A stretch of 13,944 nucleotides of DNA, from the NCBI GenBank assembly GCA_003453085.1, contig DMMK01000385.1:1-13944 (forward strand). Direction: 5' to 3'. Every line of letters begins with the position of its first letter. Within the stretch, counting starts at the first letter, position 1. The position numbers were made by a program, and so were the translations under genes. Under the pieces are notes generated by a model. The model did not search any database, had not been told where the DNA came from, and saw only the letters and a list, made by a program, of their open reading frames with translations. The DNA comes from Verrucomicrobiales bacterium. GTDB taxonomy: Bacteria; Verrucomicrobiota; Verrucomicrobiia; Verrucomicrobiales; Verrucomicrobiaceae. Below are positions 7,244 to 13,944 of the stretch, in pieces.

Positions 7244-8686
7244 ATGTCCCACCACGCTCCCAATCTCGAACATCACTTCCTCACTCGCAGGCAGCTTCTG
7301 GGCCGTCTCGGCATGGGCCTGGGCTCCATGGCCCTGGGCGATCTCATGGGCGCAGGCAAGGCCCAGGCCGCGCTGAATGCCAACATACCCTTCGGCGTGC
7401 GCCAGTCGCATTTCGAGCCCACGGCCAAACGGGTGATCCATTTCTTCATGAATGGCGGCCCTTCGCAGGTGGATACCTTCGATCCTAAGCCCATGCTGGA
7501 CAAGTATGATGGCAAGGCGCTGCCGAACATGTCGCTCAAGACCGAGCGCCCCACCGGTGCAGGCCTGAAGTCCCCTTTCAAGTTCCAGAAGTACGGCCAG
7601 TGCGGCCTGGAAGTGAGCGAGATTTTTTCTCGCACCGCCCAGTTTGCCGATGACCTCTGCGTCATCCGATCCATGCAGGCCGATGTGCCTAACCATGAAC
7701 CCTCCCTGGGTCTCATGAACACGGGCGACGGCCGCTTGCATCGCCCCAGCTTCGGCTCCTGGGTAACGTACGGCCTGGGTTCTGAAAATGAAAACCTGCC
7801 CGGCTACATCTCCATGTGCCCAAAAGGCATGCCCACGCGCCGCACCAAAAACTGGCAGTCCGCCTTCCTCCCCAGCATCTACCAGGGCACCTACATCAAC
7901 ACCGAAAATACGGATGTGGACAAGCTGGTCGAGTTCATCAAGAACACCTCCCTGGACATGAAGCAGCAGCGTCGCCAGCTGGACCTGCTTTATGAGATGA
8001 ATCACAACCATCTCATCCAGCGCGACAAAGACCAGCAGCTCGATGCCCGCATCCAGAGCTACGAACTCGCCTACCGCATGCAGATGGAGGCCACGGACGC
8101 CTTCGACATCAGCAAGGAGCCGGAGCACATCCGCAAGGCCTACGGCGAAAACGACTTTGGCCGCCAAACCCTGATCGCCCGCCGTCTCCTTGAGCGCGGA
8201 GTGCGTTTCATCCAGCTCTGGACCGGGGCAGGCCAGCCCTGGGACAGCCATGATGAGATCCTCGATCACGCCCGTCTGGCCAAAGATGTGGATGGTGCCA
8301 TCGCCGCCTTCATGGCCGACATGAAACAGCGCGGTCTCTTTGACGATACCCTCATGATCTGGGGCGGTGAATTCGGTCGTACTCCGGCGGTCGAACTTCC
8401 AACCCCGGGTGCCAATGCCGGCAAGCAGCGCGGTCGCGACCACAACCACTATGGCTTCACCAACTGGCTGGCTGGTGGTGGTGTCAAAGGTGGTTATACT
8501 CATGGGGCCACCGACGAGTTTGGCTTTGCCGCTGTGGAGAAGCCTGTTCACGTACACGAACTGCACGCCACCCTGCTTCGTACCCTGGGCTTTGATCATT
8601 CCAAGTTCACCTTCAAGTATGCCGGCCTCGATTTCCGCCTCACCGGGGTCGAAGACTGCAAAATCGTGCCGGAACTGCTGGCCTGA
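7244..8686 (+). CDS. DUF1501 domain-containing protein, Tat-exported
   Basis: The 480-residue product begins with a twin-arginine signal (TRRQLLGRLG at residues 14-23, a hydrophobic glycine-rich core, then GKAQA before the likely cleavage at 42). The mature part shows DUF1501 hallmarks: HFFMNGGPSQVDTFDPKP near residue 66, GGEFGRTP, a GRDHNHYGFTNWLAGGG stretch and GATDEFG in the last quarter. DUF1501 proteins belong to the alkaline phosphatase/sulfatase fold; the His/Asp clusters in these motifs probably bind metal. Tat export suggests folding with a cofactor before transport. It starts 45 bp after the cytochrome/DUF1549/DUF1553 gene with a good ribosome site, so the two form an operon and probably act together in the periplasm. 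Substrate and reaction are unknown. Confidence 0.94.
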   Translation: MSHHAPNLEHHFLTRRQLLGRLGMGLGSMALGDLMGAGKAQAALNANIPFGVRQSHFEPTAKRVIHFFMNGGPSQVDTFDPKPMLDKYDGKALPNMSLKTERPTGAGLKSPFKFQKYGQCGLEVSEIFSRTAQFADDLCVIRSMQADVPNHEPSLGLMNTGDGRLHRPSFGSWVTYGLGSENENLPGYISMCPKGMPTRRTKNWQSAFLPSIYQGTYINTENTDVDKLVEFIKNTSLDMKQQRRQLDLLYEMNHNHLIQRDKDQQLDARIQSYELAYRMQMEATDAFDISKEPEHIRKAYGENDFGRQTLIARRLLERGVRFIQLWTGAGQPWDSHDEILDHARLAKDVDGAIAAFMADMKQRGLFDDTLMIWGGEFGRTPAVELPTPGANAGKQRGRDHNHYGFTNWLAGGGVKGGYTHGATDEFGFAAVEKPVHVHELHATLLRTLGFDHSKFTFKYAGLDFRLTGVEDCKIVPELLA

Positions 8687-8712
8687 GACTTTGATCTCAG
8701 CCAGTTTGATCC

Positions 8713-9153
8713 ATGAGTGAACCTGTATCCCTGGAAGCCGAAGTGGCCGCCCTGCGTCACGAAGTGCATGAATTGCGCTTCGTGCTTAAGCTGATGTGGA
8801 GTGTGATGGTGCTTTTCCTGGGCTACCTTAGCTTCCGGGCCTGCATGTCCATTTACCATTTTGAGAAGATTTTCGAGGACATGCTGGGGGATATGAACAA
8901 ACTCCCTGACATAACCAAAAACTTGCTCGAATGGAGTCGTGCGGGTGGTGGCATGATAGCACCTGCAACGGTCGTTCTGCTTACAGGTTTGAGCTTGATC
9001 GTCCCATGGTCCCTCAAAAGCATCCGCGCCTTCGTTTGGGTGTCCTTAATTTGCTGTGCAGTGCTGGTGATCCACACCGCCGTGTGCTGGGCAGGCACGT
9101 TCGCTCCGCTGATCACCGTCATCAAAGGCCTGTCTGGCAGCAGTGACTTCTGA
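8713..9153 (+). CDS. Three-helix membrane protein, hypothetical
   Basis: The 146-residue product has a short heptad-like N-terminus (LEAEVAALRHEVHELRF, about residues 7-23) that could form a coiled coil, then three hydrophobic segments at about 24-46, 80-100 and 104-127. Between the first two is an amphipathic stretch (EKIFEDMLGDMNKLPDITKN). I do not recognise a family; the layout with a GGGMIAPATVVLL turn is vaguely like membrane parts of secretion proteins but too weak to name. It starts 26 bp after the DUF1501 stop and is probably the last gene of that operon, so it might be a membrane partner of the exported pair. Its TGA is separated by one base from the stop codon of the converging thioredoxin gene. 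Confidence 0.7.
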   Translation: MSEPVSLEAEVAALRHEVHELRFVLKLMWSVMVLFLGYLSFRACMSIYHFEKIFEDMLGDMNKLPDITKNLLEWSRAGGGMIAPATVVLLTGLSLIVPWSLKSIRAFVWVSLICCAVLVIHTAVCWAGTFAPLITVIKGLSGSSDF

Positions 9154-9154
9154 T

Positions 9155-9550
9155 TTAGAGCCCCAGCATTTGCAACATCCGGGCCTTGGGAATGGCCCCG
9201 GATTCACGAGCCACTTCCCTACCATTCTTGAACGCAAGAAACGTGGGAATGCTGCGGATTCCGTGACTGGCAGCCAGATCGCTCTCGGCATCCACATCCA
9301 GCCGCACCACCTTCGCCCGCCCGGCGACTTCGCGTGACAGTTCCTCCACCACCGGGCCCACGGTGCGACAAGGCGCGCACCAGTCCGCATAGAACTCCAC
9401 CAGCACCGGCACGCTGGAGTTTTTCACTTCCGAAAGGGTGGAATAGCCCGTTCCCTGGGAACTCAGTGGCTCTGCCATGTCCACCAGGATCCAGCCGCAC
9501 CAGCCGATGACAGCAACGGCAATCCAAAGCCCGATGTTGGATGACTTCAT
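9155..9550 (-). CDS. Membrane-anchored thioredoxin-like protein
   Basis: The 131-residue product starts with a signal anchor (residues 6-24, hydrophobic), placing the rest outside the cytoplasm. The thioredoxin domain follows: VLVEFYADWCAPCRTVGPVV with the redox pair Cys58 and Cys61 in WCAPC, LDVDAESDLAASHGIRSIPTF with the cis-proline Pro102, and FKNGREV. It would reduce or oxidise periplasmic disulfides or feed electrons to a periplasmic partner. The ATG at 9550 is preferred over an in-frame TTG at 9583, which would add an unconserved 11-residue tail before the anchor. The gene lies 49 bp downstream of the phosphofructokinase gene on the same strand and may be read from the same transcript. 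No clear Shine-Dalgarno is present. Confidence 0.9.
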   Translation of the reverse strand: MKSSNIGLWIAVAVIGWCGWILVDMAEPLSSQGTGYSTLSEVKNSSVPVLVEFYADWCAPCRTVGPVVEELSREVAGRAKVVRLDVDAESDLAASHGIRSIPTFLAFKNGREVARESGAIPKARMLQMLGL

Positions 9551-9599
9551 CAAGAAATGTGCGGTATGTTTCCCGGAAGCCAACGTTTTTCGCAGGCTG

Positions 9600-10889
9600 T
9601 CAGCTCATCATCGCGGGCTGACCCGTGCTTTCCAGCACGGCGTGCCAGAGCTCGCTATGCGGATCGACCTTGCGGCGTCCATGAGTCACCATGTCGAGAG
9701 GCAGATGTACAAAGGCATTGTGCCAGCGGCCTACCAGCATTGAGGTTTTACCCGCCATCGCCGCATGCACAGCCGACTGCGCCAAACGTGAGCAATAGAC
9801 ATTGTCCTGCGGATTCGCCGGCACGCTGCGGACGATGTAACTGGGGTCAATGTACTTCAGGTTCACCTCCATGCGCCGGTCCTTGAAGAACGCATTGATC
9901 TGATCCTTGAGATGCAAACCGATGTCGCCATAGCGCTTGTTGCCGCTCGCATCGGTGGCCCCATCACCCTGGAAGAGTTCCTGACCTGCCCCTTCCGCCA
10001 CCACGATGACCGCACTGCCCCGTTTGGCCACGCGGTAACGCAATGCCTCCAGTAGGCCTGAGGTGCCCTCCATGGTAAAGCTCACTTCGGGAATCAGCAC
10101 AAAGTCCACATTGCTGCCCGCCAGGGCCGCATAACAAGCGATGAAACCACTGTCGCGCCCCATCAGCTTCAGCAAACCGATGCCATTGACGGCCCCACAG
10201 GCCTCTGTGTAGGCACATTTGACGGCATTCACCGCCTCGGCAAAAGCGGTCTCAAAACCAAAGCTCTTGTCCAAGTACATGATGTCATTGTCAATGGTCT
10301 TGGGGATGCCCACGATGGCCTTGCGCAGACCGCGCCGGGCGATCTCCTTGGCAATCTCCGAAGCCCCCCGCAAGGTGCCATCACCGCCAATGACAAAAAG
10401 GATGTCCACCGACATGTCCTCCAGCGTGTCCACCATGTCGCCGATCGGCTGCTGGCCACGTGAGCTACCCAGAATGGTGCCGCCAAAGTTATGGATCTGC
10501 GCCACCGATTCGGGTCTCAGCATGATGGGCGTGTGGCCATAGCGCTGCACCAGTCCTTCGTAACCATAACGGAAACCATAGACCCGATTGATGCCATACT
10601 GCCGATAGCACTGGTTCACAATGCCACGGATGATGTCATTGAGCCCCGGGCACAGGCCGCCACACGTGACAATGCCCACGGTCGTGCGCGGAGGATCAAA
10701 GAAGATTTGTTCACGCGGCCCTGCTTCCTCAAAGCTCAGCGCGCTGTTCGGTTGCTGCAAGCCCTGCACCGTATTGGTGTAGAGGATGCGGTCAGCCTCG
10801 GTCTTATAGGGCACCTGAACACTGCCGATCTGATGCAGCGGCGAGTGAAACTGGCAGGGACCAAGAGAGGAAATGTCAACATTCAGCAT
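9600..10889 (-). CDS. pfkA: ATP-type 6-phosphofructokinase (long-form group)
   Basis: The 429-residue product has the phosphofructokinase motifs: TCGGLCPGLND at 75-85, GFRYGYEGL at 105-113, GGDGT at 168-172, PKTIDND at 196-202 and MGRDSGFIA at 243-251. It catalyses phosphorylation of fructose 6-phosphate in glycolysis. Gly171 in GGDGT is typical of ATP-using enzymes (PPi-using ones have Asp there), whereas Lys197 in PKTIDND is typical of PPi enzymes. The Gly plus Lys mix is known from trypanosome-type ATP enzymes and their bacterial relatives, which also have, as here, about 70 extra N-terminal residues. ATP use is therefore the better call. The start ATG at 10889 has no evident Shine-Dalgarno. 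It follows the carrier/condensation gene by 78 bp and precedes the thioredoxin gene by 49 bp. Confidence 0.94.
   Translation of the reverse strand: MLNVDISSLGPCQFHSPLHQIGSVQVPYKTEADRILYTNTVQGLQQPNSALSFEEAGPREQIFFDPPRTTVGIVTCGGLCPGLNDIIRGIVNQCYRQYGINRVYGFRYGYEGLVQRYGHTPIMLRPESVAQIHNFGGTILGSSRGQQPIGDMVDTLEDMSVDILFVIGGDGTLRGASEIAKEIARRGLRKAIVGIPKTIDNDIMYLDKSFGFETAFAEAVNAVKCAYTEACGAVNGIGLLKLMGRDSGFIACYAALAGSNVDFVLIPEVSFTMEGTSGLLEALRYRVAKRGSAVIVVAEGAGQELFQGDGATDASGNKRYGDIGLHLKDQINAFFKDRRMEVNLKYIDPSYIVRSVPANPQDNVYCSRLAQSAVHAAMAGKTSMLVGRWHNAFVHLPLDMVTHGRRKVDPHSELWHAVLESTGQPAMMS
9623..9640 (-). other. Strong hairpin near the end of the phosphofructokinase gene
   Basis: CCGTGCT-TTCC-AGCACGG is a perfect 7-bp stem with a 4-base loop, ending about 20 bases before the pfk stop codon. 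There is no T run after it, so it is not a classical terminator; it may be an mRNA-stability element between pfk and the thioredoxin gene, or chance. Confidence 0.3.
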
Positions 10890-10967
10890 GGGCAGTCAAT
10901 AGAGAGCACATCGGGTGCCATGCACAGGACGTGATGGCTTTTTTGTGCAGCGTTAGGGTCACGGGTT

Positions 10968-12725
10968 TTAGGCGGTCACACCCAGGTCACTCATCAGTTG
11001 ACCAATGAAGATGGCCCGCTCCTCCTCCGTCATGGTACCAGCACGCCAGCACAGCGTCAGCACGAGGCGACCATTTTTCTCATTGGTGAAGACCCCCGTC
11101 CCTGGAGGATCTGAGAAGCTAGGCACGTGGTACGCATTCGTCACCTGCGCGCCTCCGAACTGGGTCAACTCAGGCGCAAAGACGCCCGTATTCGAGTGGT
11201 AGAAGGAGCTGAATTTGCCCTTCATGTGCCAGTTGATGAAGTGCATGTGCAGGCTGGGCGGCATGGGCCGCATCATCCACATCAGATCGCGGAAGGCATC
11301 GCCGATCTTTTCTTTGATGAATCGAGTGTGCTGCTTATGAAGAGACTGTGCCGCCGCATCCAGCGTGCCCAGATCCTCCGCCACCAGATTGCAGAAAAAC
11401 ATCGTCAGGTGATTTTGGAAAAGCGGTCCTCGCGTCCCTTTCCGCCGCACCTGGATAGGCACACAGCACATCAGCGACTCTGGCTTTTGACCACGATGGG
11501 CAAACACCCGCTGGTGAGCGCGCATTGCACAGGCCAGATGAAACGGCATGTTGATCAGCGGCCCCGAAACCTCCGCACTGCGGCGCGCTGCTTCCGCACT
11601 CTGCGCTTCCGTCAGCGTGATGACCTGGAAATGCGCCCGCCCTGCCGAGAGCTTGGCCGAGCCCAGCGCCTCAAAAGGCTTGCTCATCACCGTATCAAAA
11701 AATGCCGGCATCACCTTTGCCGTCTTCCACCGTTCACCCCAGCCACGCTGATCCTTCAGATCCGTGAGATCAAACCCAGGCACCGGCTCACTCTTTCCGC
11801 CTAACAAACGATTGATTTCAAGCAGGAAAAACTCCGCTCCGATGCCGTCCATGATGAGATGGCTCCAGGAAAAAACAAAAACGCAGGAACCATCAGCCTT
11901 TTCAACCAGGTCAAAGCGCACATTCATCCACCCATCCTCATACTGTGGCAGGGAGGTGTTGATAATGTCATCCAGCTTCGTTTGCAGATCGGCAAACTTC
12001 TGCGCGCCATGCGACAGCAGCGTCCCTGTCGATTTTTCGTCGGACCATAATTGCAATTCCAGGGGCCTCGGATTCGTCGCAGGCACCCAAAGAGGCAGCG
12101 AAAAGAAGCTCGGTTTTTTGAGCTGCGCAGTCAGGATGGGGAAGGCAAAATGATCCTGCAGCCGCACCAGCAGCGCCTTCAGCGCCACCACGTCCGGGGC
12201 ACGATCCAGCTCGATGAAGGAGCGGGCGATGTGCCCCCCCTGCCCTGCCTGGCGCAGCATTTCATCAAACGCATGCGTGAAGAAATCACAGTCCCTCAGC
12301 GGCAGCCGATCGAATTTTTCCTCCGGTACCGGCGGGGCCTTGGGCACGATGACCACAGGCTCCGGCGGGGGCGCGGGTGCAGGCTCCTCCACACCGCCCT
12401 GGGTGATGGCATACCCCTGCTCCACCAGCAGCGCGGCGATGGTTTGCGCCGTTTTGAAATTGGCACGTGAGACACTGCCCACCGGAATGGCCACGCCGTA
12501 GTGCTCCTCTAAAAGCAGCAGCAACTGCATGATGGCCATCGAGTCCAGCCCTGCCTCAAAGAGATCGGAACTGACACTGAAACCAGGCGGTGTTTGGAGG
12601 ACTTCGTCGCGGACGAGATCGAGCACACGGAGCTCGAGTTGGGACAGGGTGGGGGCTTCAGGCATTACGGAGGAAGCCTGGAACGTACAAGCACCAGCCG
12701 CAGGGTCAAGGGCAGGCACACGCAT
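10968..12725 (-). CDS. Acyl-carrier/condensation-domain fusion protein
   Basis: The 585-residue product starts with a carrier domain (about residues 25-105): DLFEAGLDSMAIMQLL holds Ser62, the usual phosphopantetheine site. A proline-rich linker (about 112-136) leads to a condensation/acyltransferase domain of the NRPS C or PapA/WES type, with SHLIMDG at 288-294 giving the catalytic His289 and structural Asp293; the first His of the usual HHxxxDG is Ser, as in some members. The C-terminal part (VTNAYHVPSFSDPP, LVLTLCWRAG) fits that fold. It should move an acyl or aminoacyl group between its own carrier arm and an acceptor. No adenylation, ketosynthase or thioesterase domain is present or adjacent. 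The ATG at 12725 follows the rtcA stop by 6 bases with a good ribosome site; an ATG at 12665 would also leave the domains intact. Function in this context is unknown. Confidence 0.85.
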   Translation of the reverse strand: MRVPALDPAAGACTFQASSVMPEAPTLSQLELRVLDLVRDEVLQTPPGFSVSSDLFEAGLDSMAIMQLLLLLEEHYGVAIPVGSVSRANFKTAQTIAALLVEQGYAITQGGVEEPAPAPPPEPVVIVPKAPPVPEEKFDRLPLRDCDFFTHAFDEMLRQAGQGGHIARSFIELDRAPDVVALKALLVRLQDHFAFPILTAQLKKPSFFSLPLWVPATNPRPLELQLWSDEKSTGTLLSHGAQKFADLQTKLDDIINTSLPQYEDGWMNVRFDLVEKADGSCVFVFSWSHLIMDGIGAEFFLLEINRLLGGKSEPVPGFDLTDLKDQRGWGERWKTAKVMPAFFDTVMSKPFEALGSAKLSAGRAHFQVITLTEAQSAEAARRSAEVSGPLINMPFHLACAMRAHQRVFAHRGQKPESLMCCVPIQVRRKGTRGPLFQNHLTMFFCNLVAEDLGTLDAAAQSLHKQHTRFIKEKIGDAFRDLMWMMRPMPPSLHMHFINWHMKGKFSSFYHSNTGVFAPELTQFGGAQVTNAYHVPSFSDPPGTGVFTNEKNGRLVLTLCWRAGTMTEEERAIFIGQLMSDLGVTA

Positions 12726-12737
12726 CGTTACCTACTT
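12726..12737 (-). promoter_or_regulatory. Ribosome binding site overlapping the rtcA stop codon
   Basis: On the minus strand AAGTAGGT (12737-12730) matches the ideal AAGGAGGT at 7 of 8 bases and stands 4 bases before the ATG at 12725. The TAG within it is the stop codon of rtcA, so the two genes are very likely translationally coupled. This supports the 12725 start. Confidence 0.6.
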
Positions 12738-13778
12738 CCCAGCCCGTAATTCGATGTGTTTCACTCCTCCAGCCCGCTCATTCACCGCAAACTGCACGGA
12801 GAGGAACCTCTCGATGAGGGCCATGTTCGTCTGCACATGATTGCTCAACGTCAGCGTGGTAAATTCTCCACCGCCAGCCAGAGCCAGCGGTAACAGCAAC
12901 TGATCTGCCAGGTGCACCCCCACCGCCGCCTCGGAGGCCAGGTAACTTTTCAGCCCCTTCGCCGCTCCTGTGGCCACAGCTTCCGCCGACTTACCCATCT
13001 GCGCAATGCCCGTGCTGATCTCGCACACGTTCGCAAACCGCGCGCCCAGCAGCAGGGCATTCCCTGGGCCCGCGCTGTCATTGGCATAGCGCAGTTCCAG
13101 CCTTTCCTCCGGCCAGTCCAGCACCTGGGCAGCCACCGAAATTTCGCGCTGCGCGATGTCACGATGCAAATGCGCATGCAGCACCCGGCCAAAGTGCTCC
13201 TGCAGTTCCCCACGCTCCAGCAACTTCAGCTTCTTCCACTTTTTCACCGGAGAAATCGTGGCCGTCAGCACCCCACCACCTGCTTGCATGAAGCCATGGC
13301 GCTCCAGGGCGACCTCTGCCTTCACGCCCATGCTTTGCAGCACGGGCAGGAAACACTGCTGAATGAACTCAAATGGCGGTGCCATAGGATTGTGCGTTCC
13401 ACCCTCGATCCTCAGCGTGCTCGCCCCTTCCGCATGCAGCAGCGCGGGCAGCAGCGTTTGCAGAACGAGCGTCGTGCTCCCCCCACTGCCAATGTTAAAA
13501 GCATAGTCCCCGGCCTGGATCGGGCCTGGAGCAAAGACCAGTTCCACCGAGCCCAACTCCGCACCATCCACTGCCGCATTGCAGACCTCCGCCGCCGCCT
13601 TCACGCACGTCAGGTGCTGGCGCATCAGCCCCGGCTTAGGCCTCTTGCCACGGATGTTCGTCATCCGAAACGGCTGCCCCGTCACCATGGACAACGACAG
13701 AGCCGAACGCAGCAACTGCCCACCCCCGGATTCACCGGAGATTTGAAGGATGGAGGAAGTTTGAGTTCGAGTGGTCAT
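12732..13778 (-). CDS. rtcA: RNA 3'-terminal phosphate cyclase
   Basis: The 348-residue product has the normal RtcA length and motifs: ESGGGQLLRSALSLS at 16-30, RGKRPKPGLMRQHLTCV at 43-59, GSGGSTTLVLQTLLPAL at 97-113, GGTHNPMAPPFEFI at 126-139, and VHLADQLLLPLALAGGG at 288-304. His289 is the nucleophile that takes AMP from ATP. The enzyme adenylylates RNA 3'-phosphate ends and closes them to 2',3'-cyclic phosphates; it can also act on 5' ends. In Enterobacteria rtcA stands with rtcB and the sigma-54 regulator RtcR; neither is present here. It is instead coupled to the carrier/condensation gene. The ATG at 13778 keeps the conserved N-terminus; no Shine-Dalgarno is visible. It is the first gene of the minus-strand run. 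Confidence 0.95.
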   Translation of the reverse strand: MTTRTQTSSILQISGESGGGQLLRSALSLSMVTGQPFRMTNIRGKRPKPGLMRQHLTCVKAAAEVCNAAVDGAELGSVELVFAPGPIQAGDYAFNIGSGGSTTLVLQTLLPALLHAEGASTLRIEGGTHNPMAPPFEFIQQCFLPVLQSMGVKAEVALERHGFMQAGGGVLTATISPVKKWKKLKLLERGELQEHFGRVLHAHLHRDIAQREISVAAQVLDWPEERLELRYANDSAGPGNALLLGARFANVCEISTGIAQMGKSAEAVATGAAKGLKSYLASEAAVGVHLADQLLLPLALAGGGEFTTLTLSNHVQTNMALIERFLSVQFAVNERAGGVKHIELRAGK

Positions 13779-13944
13779 GAATGAGATCTGACAATGAAAT
13801 GAGTGACTTGGCAGAAAAGGGTGGATTTCGAAGGATCATTCCAATGAGGTTTTGTTGCAGGAAATCTCAGGCAGTCCTTCTTGACGAACTTGAGTGATAG
13901 CAGCGCTCAGAGAATTTTTCACACAGCTCAAAAAGGCTACGGCT
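13779..13944. other. Region upstream of rtcA, no confident gene
   Basis: This is the presumed promoter region of rtcA up to the window edge. It is AT-richer than the coding DNA. On the minus strand a frame open from the edge to a TGA at 13836-13838 (about 35 residues, ending CNKTSLE) could be the tail of a gene starting beyond the window, but nothing in it is recognisable. No clear -10/-35 pair or operator stands out. Confidence 0.3.

Noticed and set aside
7208..8599. Minus-strand open frame (463 codons) opposite the DUF1501 gene
   Set aside because: Same reason: a shadow of a well-supported gene, no recognisable domain.
12912..13784. Plus-strand open frame (290 codons) opposite rtcA
   Set aside because: His/Arg/Gln-rich shadow; rtcA on the other strand is unambiguous.
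13836..13943. Possible C-terminal tail of a gene entering from the right edge on the minus strand
   Set aside because: Only about 35 codons, no motif and a competing frame; too weak to annotate as a gene.
1..13944. tRNA, rRNA, CRISPR arrays, insertion sequences
   Set aside because: No cloverleaf-like segment, regularly spaced repeats, transposase or terminal inverted repeats were seen by eye.

Overview
The window looks like a chromosomal segment from a GC-rich Verrucomicrobiota/Planctomycetota-type bacterium, most likely a Prosthecobacter-like Verrucomicrobium. The main evidence is the pair of adjacent genes at 3884-8686: a large planctomycete-type cytochrome c/DUF1549/DUF1553 protein followed by a Tat-exported DUF1501 protein, an expanded pair typical of that superphylum. 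The taxonomic call is inference from gene content. I saw no rRNA, tRNA, CRISPR array, insertion sequence or phage gene.

Layout. (1) 1-1741: a divergent locus with a LysR-type regulator on + and, on -, a DsrE-family protein followed by a partial FMN-binding PPOX-family protein. A perfect 17-bp palindrome with LysR-box geometry lies in the shared promoter region. (2) 1823-2575: a compact class II Fic-type AMP transferase. (3) 2634-2876 (-): an AT-rich small two-helix membrane protein. (4) 2933-3714 (-): an ABC ATPase whose N-terminal part is in a different frame from the rest; the break is in a run of six C just before Walker A. (5) 3884-9153 (+): the exported cytochrome/DUF1549/DUF1553 protein, the DUF1501 protein and a three-helix membrane protein, probably one operon. 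(6) 13778-9155 (-): rtcA, an unusual acyl-carrier/condensation-domain fusion translationally coupled to rtcA, an ATP-type phosphofructokinase, and a membrane-anchored thioredoxin. All four point the same way with short gaps, so they may share a transcript.

How the genes may work together. The LysR protein probably controls the DsrE/PPOX pair. The cytochrome/DUF1501 pair is exported (Sec and Tat signals) and probably acts in the periplasm on a polymer or other extracellular substrate; the exact reaction is unknown. The rtcA-linked carrier/condensation protein is the least explained item: it has its own phosphopantetheine serine and an HxxxDG acyltransferase motif but no adenylation domain or other NRPS/PKS gene beside it. 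The rtcA link is the best candidate here for something undescribed. Long antisense ORFs over the large + strand genes are GC-rich shadows and are not annotated.
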